Shown here one piece after another: positions 43,649-52,041 of a DNA stretch of 64,000 bases. Within the stretch, counting starts at the first letter, position 1; the number at the start of each line of letters is the position of its first letter. The stretch comes from Bacteroides bouchesdurhonensis (lineage in GTDB: Bacteria > Bacteroidota > Bacteroidia > Bacteroidales > Bacteroidaceae): positions 4,757,779-4,821,778 of the forward strand of contig NZ_LT707006.1 of the NCBI RefSeq assembly GCF_900155865.1, in the 5' to 3' direction. The notes beneath the pieces were generated by a model. It was given only the letters and a program-made list of their open reading frames with translations, made no database searches and was not told where the DNA came from. A program made the position numbers and the translations under genes.

Positions 43649-45112
43649 ATGAAGAAAGTACTGACTCTGACAATTCTATGTAGCTTGACTCTAGTGGGCA
43701 AAGCGCAAGGCGTTCTTAGCCTAGATAGTTGTCGTGCATTGGCTCTTGCCAATAACAAGGATTTACTGATTAGCAATGAAAAAATAAATGCAGCACACTA
43801 TCAACGCAAAGCTGCATTTACCAATTACCTTCCGAGTATTTCGGCTACGGGAGCTTACATGAGAAATCAAAAAGAGTTCTCACTGCTGAACGATGACCAA
43901 AAGGCTGCACTCTCAGGACTGGGAACGAATCTGGCAGGCCCCATCGGAGAGGTGGCAACAAAAATCGTAACAGCATACCCCGATCTGGCTCCACTCGTTT
44001 CTTCACTAAGTGGGAAACTGGGTGCAGTTCTGCCCGAACTCGACAAAGCAGGAAGTTCGATTGTAGATGCTTTCCGTACCGATACAAGAAACGTATACGC
44101 AGGAGCTATTACTCTCACCCAACCTTTATATATGGGTGGAAAGATTCGTGCTTACAACAAAATCACTAAATATGCTGAAGAACTGGCACAACAGCAACAC
44201 CAATCAGGCAAACAAGAGGTGATTATGAGTACCGATCAGGCTTATTGGCAAGTTATCTCGCTCGTCAATAAGAAAAAACTGGCGGAAGGATATCTGAAAC
44301 TTCTTCAACAACTCGACAGCGATGTGGAAAAGATGATTAACGAAGGAGTAGCAACCAAAGCCGACGGACTATCTGTACGTGTAAAAGTCAATGAAGCAGA
44401 AATGACCTTAACCAAAGTAGAGGACGGACTAAGTCTTGCCCGAATGTTGTTATGCCAACTATGTGGTATCGATCTAAGCTCTCCGATCACATTGGCGGAT
44501 GAAAACATGAATGACATTCCTTTGATAACTCCAGATACTCATTTCGACATGAACACCGCTTATGCTAACCGGCCGGAAATACGCAGCCTTGAACTTGCTA
44601 CACAGATTTATGGACAGAAAGTGAATGTGACACGCGCCGAATATCTTCCTTCCATCGCATTAATGGGAAATTATATAGCTACCAATCCTTCTGTATTCAA
44701 CAGTTTTGAAAACAAATTCAAAGGAATGTGGAATGTGGGGGTGATGGTACAAGTTCCTATCTGGAATTGGGGACAAGGTTTCTATAAAACAAAAGCAGCC
44801 AAAGCGGAAGCTCGCATTGCACAGTATCAGTTGCAAGATGCAAAAGAAAAGATTGAATTGCAAGTCAATCAGGCAGCTTTCAAAGTAAATGAGGCGAATA
44901 AGAAGCTAACAATGGCTTCCAAGAACATGGAAAAGGCAGATGAAAATCTTCGTTATGCTGTGCTGGGATTCAAAGAGGGAGTGATTGCTACAAGCAATGT
45001 TCTCGAAGCACAAACGGCTTGGTTGTCTGCCCAGTCGGAGAAAATCGATTCACAAATAGATGTGAAACTTACCCAAATCTATCTGGAGAAGTCTTTGGGA
45101 ACTTTAAGATGA
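43649..45112 (+). CDS. TolC-family outer-membrane efflux protein
   Basis: OEP/TolC-type protein of 487 residues. ATG 43649 gives a clean signal peptide (MKKVLTLTILCSLTLVGKAQ); ATG 43637 is four codons earlier. Two long helical repeats with TolC-like features are seen (TDQAYWQVISLVNKKKLAEG and QAAFKVNEANKKLTMASKNM). It forms the outer-membrane exit channel for the HlyD and ABC-2 proteins encoded downstream. The substrate is unknown. Confidence 0.9.
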   Translation: MKKVLTLTILCSLTLVGKAQGVLSLDSCRALALANNKDLLISNEKINAAHYQRKAAFTNYLPSISATGAYMRNQKEFSLLNDDQKAALSGLGTNLAGPIGEVATKIVTAYPDLAPLVSSLSGKLGAVLPELDKAGSSIVDAFRTDTRNVYAGAITLTQPLYMGGKIRAYNKITKYAEELAQQQHQSGKQEVIMSTDQAYWQVISLVNKKKLAEGYLKLLQQLDSDVEKMINEGVATKADGLSVRVKVNEAEMTLTKVEDGLSLARMLLCQLCGIDLSSPITLADENMNDIPLITPDTHFDMNTAYANRPEIRSLELATQIYGQKVNVTRAEYLPSIALMGNYIATNPSVFNSFENKFKGMWNVGVMVQVPIWNWGQGFYKTKAAKAEARIAQYQLQDAKEKIELQVNQAAFKVNEANKKLTMASKNMEKADENLRYAVLGFKEGVIATSNVLEAQTAWLSAQSEKIDSQIDVKLTQIYLEKSLGTLR

Positions 45113-45177
45113 ATGAAATGAAGAACGAGGACATTCTTCATACAAAAACAATTTAGTAATTTAAAAATCAATATGAT

Positions 45178-46170
45178 ATGACCTCTACAAAATCACAAAA
45201 CAGTAATATGCTACTTGCATTCCTCACTTTATTGGGAGTGATCGCAATTGTTGCAGTCGTTGGTTTCTTTATGCTTCGCAAAGGCCCCGAAATCATTCAG
45301 GGACAGGCTGAGGTAACGGAATATCGTGTTTCAAGCAAAGTTCCGGGACGCATCTTGGAATTTCGCGTGAAAGAAGGACAAAAGGTCAGTGCAGGAGATA
45401 CTCTAGCTATTTTGGAAGCACCGGATGTAATGGCTAAGATGGAACAGGCACGTGCTGCCGAAGCAGCAGCTCAGGCACAAAATGAAAAAGCAATCAAAGG
45501 AGCACGTCAGGAACAGATTCAGGCAGCTTACGAAATGTGGCAAAAAGCACAAGCGGGAGTTACCATTGCAGAGAAATCTTATAAAAGAGTTAAGAATCTA
45601 TTTGAACAAGGGGTAATGCCCGCCCAAAAACTGGATGAAGTAACTGCACAACGTGACGCGGCTATCGCTACAGAAAAAGCAGCCAAAGCACAATATACGA
45701 TGGCAAAAAACGGAGCGGAACGTGAGGATAAAATGGCAGCGGAAGCTTTAGTAAATCGTGCCAAAGGGGCTGTTGCAGAAGTGGAATCATATATCAAAGA
45801 GACTTATCTAATAGCTCCGGCAGCCGGGGAAGTCTCTGAAATTTTCCCAAAGGTTGGAGAACTAGTCGGAACAGGAGCACCCATTATGAATATTGCAGAA
45901 CTTGACGACATGTGGGTCTCATTCAATGTACGCGAGGATTTACTCAAAAACCTGACTATGGGAACCGAATTCGAAGCGATTGTTCCTGCATTAGATAACA
46001 AAACGATCAAACTGAAAGTATATTACTTGAAAGATCTAGGTACTTATGCTGCCTGGAAAGCAACTAAAACAACCGGTCAGTTTGACCTGAAGACATTCGA
46101 AGTAAAGGCTAACACTCTGGAGACTGTAGAAAATCTCCGCCCGGGTATGTCGGTCATTATCGATAAATAA
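45178..46170 (+). CDS. HlyD-family periplasmic adaptor
   Basis: Membrane-fusion protein of 330 residues. One N-terminal membrane helix (~13-34), a split biotinyl-lipoyl domain (YRVSSKVPGRILEFRVKEGQKVSAGDTLA and YLIAPAAGEVSEIFPKVGELV), a helical hairpin (~80-195), and a beta-barrel end. It bridges the inner-membrane permeases to TolC. It lies 65 bp after tolC and 2 bp before the first permease. Confidence 0.92.
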   Translation: MTSTKSQNSNMLLAFLTLLGVIAIVAVVGFFMLRKGPEIIQGQAEVTEYRVSSKVPGRILEFRVKEGQKVSAGDTLAILEAPDVMAKMEQARAAEAAAQAQNEKAIKGARQEQIQAAYEMWQKAQAGVTIAEKSYKRVKNLFEQGVMPAQKLDEVTAQRDAAIATEKAAKAQYTMAKNGAEREDKMAAEALVNRAKGAVAEVESYIKETYLIAPAAGEVSEIFPKVGELVGTGAPIMNIAELDDMWVSFNVREDLLKNLTMGTEFEAIVPALDNKTIKLKVYYLKDLGTYAAWKATKTTGQFDLKTFEVKANTLETVENLRPGMSVIIDK

Positions 46171-46172
46171 TC

Positions 46173-47354
46173 ATGAAAGAGAAAGAAAAGAAATATATAG
46201 CTTTATGGCAGGTCATGCAACGAGAGTGTCGCCGATTGGTATCGCGACCACTCTATCTGTTTTGCATGGTGATCGCTCCCCTATTCTGCTATATCTTCTT
46301 CACTACCCTTATGGGTTCGGGACTTCCTCAAAACTTGCCTGCCGGAGTTGTGGATATGGATGACTCTTCCACTTCTCGCAATATTGTTCGTAATTTGGAC
46401 GCTTTCTCTCAAACGGGGGTGGTAGCCCACTACAGCAATGTAACCGATGCCCGGATTGCTCTGCAAGAAGGGAAAATCTATGGATTTTTCTACATTCCGA
46501 AGGGTCTTTCTATCGAAGCACAAAGTCAAAAGCAACCGACCCTCTCTTTTTATACCAACTATTCATATCTGATAGCAGGCTCCTTGCTTTTCAGAGATAT
46601 GAAAATGATGGGAGAACTAACTTCCGGAGCGGCTGCACGAACTGTTTTGTATGCCAAAGGTGCAACAGAGAGCCAGGCAATGGCTTATTTACAACCGATT
46701 GTGATCGACACGCACCCATTAAATAATCCCTGGCTAAATTATTCGGTATATCTTTGCAACACCATTATACCGGGGGTACTCATGTTACTCATATTCATGG
46801 TAACCGTTTATGCAATTGGCGTAGAGATTAAGGACCGCACTGCCCGCGAATGGCTTCGCATGAGTAATAATTCAATTTACATTGCATTGGCCGGTAAGTT
46901 ATTACCTCATACGGTAGTCTTCTTTATCATGGGAATATTCTATAATGTATACCTATATGGTTTCTTACATTTTCCCTGTAATAGCGGTATTCTTCCAATG
47001 ATCTTTGCCACTCTTTGTCTGGTACTGGCTTCCCAATGTTGTGGCATTGTCATGATAGGAACACTACCTACCTTACGACTGGGGCTGAGCTTTGCTTCAT
47101 TATGGGGAGTCATCTCTTTCTCCATCTCCGGATTTTCGTTTCCGGTCATGGCGATGCATCCGGTTCTTCAGGCACTGAGTAACTTATTCCCACTACGTCA
47201 TTACTTCCTGATTTATGTCGATCAGGCATTAAACGGATATAGCATGGCCTATTCATGGCCCAACTATATGGCATTGCTAATATTTATGATGCTTCCTTTC
47301 TTTGTGGTTCACCGACTGAAAGAAGCATTGATTTACTATAAATATATACCCTAA
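46173..47354 (+). CDS. ABC-2 type permease (first of two)
   Basis: Inner-membrane permease of 393 residues: one helix near the N-terminus (~25-45), a long periplasmic domain (~50-185), then five to six helices including the conserved ABC2_membrane stretch. YhhJ-like arrangement. It abuts the next permease with no gap, so the two probably form a heterodimer. No ATP-binding subunit is encoded in the operon. Confidence 0.9.
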   Translation: MKEKEKKYIALWQVMQRECRRLVSRPLYLFCMVIAPLFCYIFFTTLMGSGLPQNLPAGVVDMDDSSTSRNIVRNLDAFSQTGVVAHYSNVTDARIALQEGKIYGFFYIPKGLSIEAQSQKQPTLSFYTNYSYLIAGSLLFRDMKMMGELTSGAAARTVLYAKGATESQAMAYLQPIVIDTHPLNNPWLNYSVYLCNTIIPGVLMLLIFMVTVYAIGVEIKDRTAREWLRMSNNSIYIALAGKLLPHTVVFFIMGIFYNVYLYGFLHFPCNSGILPMIFATLCLVLASQCCGIVMIGTLPTLRLGLSFASLWGVISFSISGFSFPVMAMHPVLQALSNLFPLRHYFLIYVDQALNGYSMAYSWPNYMALLIFMMLPFFVVHRLKEALIYYKYIP

Positions 47355-48605
47355 ATGAAAGATATAAAATTAAAAGATAAGATAGCCCAAGGCATCAATG
47401 ACCTGTTTTATATCTGGAAACATGAGTTTCAGACGACTTTCCGCGACCAGGGAGTATTGATATTCTTCCTCCTAGTCCCACTGGGTTATCCACTGATTTA
47501 TAGCTTCATTTATGACAATGAAGTGGTTCGTGAAGTTCCAGCGGTTGTAGTAGACGATTCACATTCTTCTTTAAGTCGTGAATATCTCCGCAAAGTAGAC
47601 GCTACACCAGATATACAAATTGTTTCATACTGTGCGGACATGGAAGAAGCTAAGCAAATGCTGAAGAACAGACATGCGTATGGAATCATTTATATACCTT
47701 CTGATTTCAGTGATAACATTGCCAAAGGCGAACAAACTCAAGTCAGTATTTACTGTGACATGAGTGGGCTATTATACTATAAATCGATGCTACTCGCCAA
47801 TACAGCCGTTTCACTGGATATGAACAAAGATATCAAAATAACCCGAAGTGGAAATACTACAGAACGGCAAGACGAGATTACAGCCTACCCGATTGAATAC
47901 GAAGAAATCTCTATATTCAATCCGACTACCGGCTTTGCTGCTTTCCTAATCCCTGCGGTACTAGTTTTGATTATTCAGCAAACGTTATTGTTAGGTATCG
48001 GGCTCGCTGCCGGAACTGCCCGTGAACATAACCGCTTTAAAGACCTTGTTCCTATCAACCGGCATTACAACGGAACATTACGAATTGTACTAGGAAAAGG
48101 ACTCAGTTATTTCATGGTTTATATACTGGTGTCATTCTATGTTCTTTTCGTTGTCCCTCGTTTGTTCAGCCTCAACCAAATAGGACAACCAGAATCTTTG
48201 GTGTTGTTTGTGGCACCCTATTTAGCGGCTTGTATTTTCTTTGCAATGACAGCGTCCATCGCTATCCGCAACCGGGAAACCTGTATGTTGATATTTGTAT
48301 TCACATCAGTACCTTTATTATTTATTTCCGGAATTTCATGGCCTGGAGCAGCCATCCCTCCTTTTTGGAAATATGTTTCTTACCTGTTTCCATCAACATT
48401 CGGAATCAATGGTTTTGTAAAGATCAACAATATGGGAGCAACTCTTAGTGAAGTTGCTTTTGAATATAAAGCTTTGTGGATACAAGCCGGAATTTACTTT
48501 ATAACCACCTGTTTGGTATATCGCCGACAAATCATGATGAGCCGGAAACATGCAATTGAGAAATATAGAGAATTGAAAGAGAAAAGTAGCATGAAGGAAG
48601 AATGA
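47355..48605 (+). CDS. ABC-2 type permease (second of two)
   Basis: Inner-membrane permease of 416 residues with the same layout as its neighbour: helix at ~33-53, periplasmic domain (~58-195), and C-terminal helices from ~200, ending in a charged tail. Seen: REHNRFKDLVPINR in the cytoplasmic loop and FISGISWPGAAIPPF in the last helices. Partner of the upstream permease; last gene of the operon. Confidence 0.9.
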   Translation: MKDIKLKDKIAQGINDLFYIWKHEFQTTFRDQGVLIFFLLVPLGYPLIYSFIYDNEVVREVPAVVVDDSHSSLSREYLRKVDATPDIQIVSYCADMEEAKQMLKNRHAYGIIYIPSDFSDNIAKGEQTQVSIYCDMSGLLYYKSMLLANTAVSLDMNKDIKITRSGNTTERQDEITAYPIEYEEISIFNPTTGFAAFLIPAVLVLIIQQTLLLGIGLAAGTAREHNRFKDLVPINRHYNGTLRIVLGKGLSYFMVYILVSFYVLFVVPRLFSLNQIGQPESLVLFVAPYLAACIFFAMTASIAIRNRETCMLIFVFTSVPLLFISGISWPGAAIPPFWKYVSYLFPSTFGINGFVKINNMGATLSEVAFEYKALWIQAGIYFITTCLVYRRQIMMSRKHAIEKYRELKEKSSMKEE

Positions 48606-48685
48606 TTTTCTCCATCCTCAGCTTTAGAAAACTACTGTTTACAAGACTTACAACCTACAGACGTGCTAATATCTATTAGAAAATA

Positions 48686-48716
48686 AAAATCCCTTGCTCG
48701 ATTGAACAAGGGATTT
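48686..48716. terminator. Terminator in the efflux/OMP convergent gap
   Basis: A 10-bp stem (AAATCCCTTG/CAAGGGATTT) has T-rich flanks on both strands; the minus-strand side (ATTTTTATTT) is stronger. It probably serves both genes. Confidence 0.8.
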
Positions 48717-48754
48717 ATTATAAATACAGTACAATATAATAAGTATACTATCTA

Positions 48755-49309
48755 TTAGAACTTATAACCTACACCAATAGTAAAGTTCATATTTTTTGCA
48801 GAACCATCAGCATCACCAAGCTTGGTCAACCCAAATTCACCAGTCAAATCAAAGAAAATCCGACCAATTTCATAAGCAACACCTACACCCAATCCACAAT
48901 CAAATCTCTTTGCACCATTATCACCGAAGAAATCAGTCTTATTATCTCCTGCTTTATATTTACCGGCAATACCACAAGCAAAATACGGACCGGCTTTAAC
49001 TACCACATTCTGATTATCAACAACTGCAAATCTAGCTGCAGCAAATACTGGCAATTCCAGATACATAGGAGTAGCTTTTACACCACTAAATTTAGCTCCT
49101 TTAGTAGTAAACATTAAAGAAGGCTGGATAGACCACATTTCTGTGAATTGATATTCCATACCAACACCAGCCTGGAAACCTACTTTCATATCCCAACCAT
49201 CGGAAGTAAAGTTACTCATGTTCATACCAATTTTGGCATTCCAAGAAGTCTGTGAATAAGAAACGATAGAAATCAATGCAAATAGCACGAAAATCAAACC
49301 TTTTTTCAT
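48755..49309 (-). CDS. Outer-membrane beta-barrel protein (PorT/OmpA-barrel type)
   Basis: Exported protein of 184 residues: signal peptide (MKKGLIFVLFALISIVSYSQ) followed by eight or so amphipathic strands of alternating polarity, ending with an aromatic residue (IGVGYKF) as outer-membrane barrels do. It belongs to the small outer_membrane_beta-barrel families common in Bacteroidota; function unknown. It has its own -7 box and a 115-nt leader. Confidence 0.85.
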   Translation of the reverse strand: MKKGLIFVLFALISIVSYSQTSWNAKIGMNMSNFTSDGWDMKVGFQAGVGMEYQFTEMWSIQPSLMFTTKGAKFSGVKATPMYLELPVFAAARFAVVDNQNVVVKAGPYFACGIAGKYKAGDNKTDFFGDNGAKRFDCGLGVGVAYEIGRIFFDLTGEFGLTKLGDADGSAKNMNFTIGVGYKF

Positions 49310-49430
49310 ATCTTTCAGTTTTTCTTGCTTCCCTCTTCCCCTTGGTCAGCATTATTTAGAGTTCAAAGTGCAGGGAAGAATTTCATAACTTTTCAAGTAA
49401 TGAAACGCACCCATATTAGTTTTGTGACTG

Positions 49431-49438
49431 CAAAGGTA
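49431..49438 (-). promoter_or_regulatory. -7 box for the barrel protein gene
   Basis: TACCTTTG on the minus strand, about 120 bp before the start. Confidence 0.5.
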
Positions 49439-49619
49439 TTTGATTTATTTTATATAAAAAAGACTTATATAGCAGTTTTTCCTGTGAATATAACTCATCA
49501 GCTTCTTACCCAACCATATTTGCCAATGATAATTACACAACTTCCCAGAATCAATCATATACTCCCCCCAAAACAATCATACATTTTCCACACATTTACA
49601 ATATTTAACCTGCTATCTA

Positions 49620-49669
49620 TTGTTTAATTACGAAAGATTCGTAGATTTGCGAAAGATTCGTAATTAAAC
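49620..49669 (+). promoter_or_regulatory. blaI promoter with two operator dyads
   Basis: -33 TTG (49620-49622), 19-bp spacer, -7 TAGATTTG (49642-49649). Dyad TACGAAAGATTCGTA (49629-49643) fills the spacer and TGCGAAAGATTCGTA (49648-49662) follows; their centres are 19 bp apart. The whole stretch is also one inverted repeat, with 13-bp outer arms starting GTTTAATTACGAA. Layout suits autorepression by BlaI. Confidence 0.78.
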
Positions 49670-49679
49670 AAATATCTTT

Positions 49680-50051
49680 ATGGAAAAATTAAGCATACAA
49701 GAAGAAGAGGTAATGATCTACATTTGGGAGTTGCAGAATTGTTTTGTGAAAGATATCGTAGCTAAGTTTCCACAGCCGGCACCTCCTTATACAACAGTAG
49801 CATCCATTGTGAAAAACCTGGAACGGAAAGGATATGTAAAACCCAAACGTGTAGGTAACACTTATGAATATACTCCCACGATTCATGAAAATGAGTATAA
49901 ACGTCATTTTATGAGCGGGGTAGTGCGCAACTACTTTGAAAACTCTTATAAGGAAATGGTATCCTTCTTTGCAAAAGACAATAAAATTTCTGCCAATGAC
50001 CTGAAAGAAATCATTGACCTGATAGAAAAAGGAAAAGAAGAAAATAAATAA
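49680..50051 (+). CDS. BlaI/MecI/CopY-family repressor
   Basis: Winged-helix repressor of 123 residues: helix-turn-helix in the first ~70 residues (EVMIYIWELQ, YTTVASIVKNLERKGYVKPKRVGNTYEYTPT) and a C-terminal dimerisation region. BlaI-type repressors bind dyads and are inactivated by cleavage when the partner M56 sensor is triggered. The double dyad in its own promoter supports autoregulation. It lies 13 bp before the M56 gene. Confidence 0.92.
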   Translation: MEKLSIQEEEVMIYIWELQNCFVKDIVAKFPQPAPPYTTVASIVKNLERKGYVKPKRVGNTYEYTPTIHENEYKRHFMSGVVRNYFENSYKEMVSFFAKDNKISANDLKEIIDLIEKGKEENK

Positions 50052-50064
50052 TATATATATTGCC

Positions 50065-51900
50065 ATGACTCCGGAACTCGCCTATTTTCTGAAGATTAAC
50101 GTAGCAATCGCATTGTTCTACGCATTTTATCGGTTGTTCTTTTATAAAGACACCTTCTTCCAGTGGAGACGGACGGCCCTGCTTTGTTTCTTTGTAATTT
50201 CTATCTTTTATCCTCTACTGAATATCCAAGAATGGATAAAGGCTAATGAACCTATGGTAGCAATGGCGGATCTTTATGCAACGATCATATTGCCAGAACA
50301 GACAATAGTAGTGTCACCAGAAACAAATTTCAATTGGCAAGAGCTACTCACTTTAATTCTGGAATACGTTTATTGGGGAGTTCTATTGCTTCTTTTAGTA
50401 CGTTTTTTTATTCAATTAGGTTGTATTATACGATTACATATTCAATGCCCTAAAAGTAATATACAAGGAACGAATATCCATCTTTTAAAGAAGGAAAGTG
50501 GACCTTTTTCTTTTTTCAATTGGATATTTATATACCCACTTACTCATACGGAATCGGAAATTAGTGAAATAATTACTCACGAAAAGACTCATGCCCGCCA
50601 ATATCACTCAGTAGATGTACTTATCAGCGAAATAATGTGTATCGCCTGTTGGTTTAATCCCTTTATTTGGCTAATGAAACGCGAAGTCAGAAGCAATCTG
50701 GAATATATGGCAGACCATCAAGTATTAAAAACCGGACATGACAGTAAATCATACCAGTACCATTTATTGGGGCTGACTCACCACAAGGCTGCAGCAAATT
50801 TATCTAATAGTTTCAATGTTTTACCACTCAAAAATCGAATTAAAATGATGAATAAAAGAAGAACGAAAGGAATAGGAAGAACAAAATATCTAATGTTTCT
50901 TCCATTAGCAATACTGCTGATGATTGTCAGCAATATCGAGATGGTGGCACGCACTACCACAAAATTTGCAAAAGAAATGATGGATGAAGTATTTGTGCAA
51001 TCTACTCCTTCTCCTGCAGAAGTAACGATTCCACAAATACAAGTATCTGAAACTCCCCAAATTGTGAAATCACAACAACAAGTAACTCAACAGCCGGAAG
51101 TGACTGCTACTAAAGATACCATTCCGGAAGATGTTCTTTTTGAAGTTGTAGAACAGATGCCCGAATTCCCTGGAGGACTAGAAGCACTTCAGCTGTTTCT
51201 GAGAAATAATATAAGATATCCGGAAATAGCTCATGAAAAAGGAACGCAAGGACGGGTAATCGTACAATTCGTTATTAGAAAAGATGGTAGCATATCAGAC
51301 ATAAAAACGATAAACAGTGTAGATCCTTATCTCGACAAAGAAGCCGAAAGAGTCATTTCATGTATGCCGAAGTGGATCCCCGGCAAGCAACGTGGCAAGG
51401 CGGTCAGTGTAAAATTTACAATTCCTATTATGTTCCGGTTGAACGGTCCGAAAAAGCCAGAAATAAAATTGAGTGCAATAACCGGACGAGTAGAGAAGCC
51501 TCTACCACTGGAAGAAGTGAAAAAGACCGTTCTGTCAGAAGTAGTAGTTACGGGCTATGCCCCTAGTAAAACATCCGAAGAAGAAGCTGTCGCTGATACA
51601 ATAGAAAAGATGCCCAAATTCCCGGGAGGAGAAGAAGCATTAATGCGATTCATAGCCCAAAACATCAAATATCCGACAATCGCGCAGGAAAATAAAGAAC
51701 AAGGTAAAGTGATCTTAAGGATGATCGTCGGAAAGGATGGCAAAATATCAAATATAAAGATACAACAGAGCGTATCTCCTTATTTAGATGCAGAAGCTAT
51801 CCGCGTAATAAGTGAAATGCCGGAATGGGAACCAGGAGAAAACAAAGGGAAACCTGTCAATGTAGAATTTACATTACCTATTACATTCCGCTTACAATAG
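50065..51900 (+). CDS. M56 (BlaR1-like) metallopeptidase with two TonB_C-type domains
   Basis: Protein of 611 residues. Helices at ~5-25, 37-53, 92-120 and 286-303 anchor an M56 zinc-peptidase domain with HEKTH (172-176; HExxH) and a downstream Glu in NLEYMAD. The periplasmic C-terminal part carries two tandem TonB_C-like domains (~355-465 and ~510-611), each with PxFPGG, a YPxxA segment and a RMPxWxPG-type motif. There is no penicillin-binding sensor domain, so the signal is not a beta-lactam in the usual way. It presumably controls BlaI cleavage. Confidence 0.9.
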   Translation: MTPELAYFLKINVAIALFYAFYRLFFYKDTFFQWRRTALLCFFVISIFYPLLNIQEWIKANEPMVAMADLYATIILPEQTIVVSPETNFNWQELLTLILEYVYWGVLLLLLVRFFIQLGCIIRLHIQCPKSNIQGTNIHLLKKESGPFSFFNWIFIYPLTHTESEISEIITHEKTHARQYHSVDVLISEIMCIACWFNPFIWLMKREVRSNLEYMADHQVLKTGHDSKSYQYHLLGLTHHKAAANLSNSFNVLPLKNRIKMMNKRRTKGIGRTKYLMFLPLAILLMIVSNIEMVARTTTKFAKEMMDEVFVQSTPSPAEVTIPQIQVSETPQIVKSQQQVTQQPEVTATKDTIPEDVLFEVVEQMPEFPGGLEALQLFLRNNIRYPEIAHEKGTQGRVIVQFVIRKDGSISDIKTINSVDPYLDKEAERVISCMPKWIPGKQRGKAVSVKFTIPIMFRLNGPKKPEIKLSAITGRVEKPLPLEEVKKTVLSEVVVTGYAPSKTSEEEAVADTIEKMPKFPGGEEALMRFIAQNIKYPTIAQENKEQGKVILRMIVGKDGKISNIKIQQSVSPYLDAEAIRVISEMPEWEPGENKGKPVNVEFTLPITFRLQ

Positions 51901-51940
51901 GTTATAGATAAAATACAGAACATCCTTCCAAAGAAGGATT

Positions 51941-51978
51941 AAAAAGAAGTTATCTCAATTTTGATATAACTTCTTTTT
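51941..51978 (+). terminator. Terminator of the blaI-M56 operon
   Basis: A 13-bp perfect stem (AAAAAGAAGTTAT/ATAACTTCTTTTT) ends in a T-run. A small 7-bp hairpin (51922-51939) precedes it. Confidence 0.88.
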
Positions 51979-52011
51979 CTATTATAATTAGGGAAAAAAC
52001 AAATATTTATT

Positions 52012-52019
52012 TATATTTG
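52012..52019 (+). promoter_or_regulatory. -7 box for the thioredoxin-domain gene
   Basis: TATATTTG, 22 bp before ATG 52042; no clear -33. Confidence 0.45.
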
Positions 52020-52041
52020 TTGCACACCAAATATAATGTTC

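Noticed and set aside
43423-43683. 86-codon ORF between mdh and tolC
   Set aside because: It spans the mdh terminator and the efflux promoter; it cannot be a normal gene.
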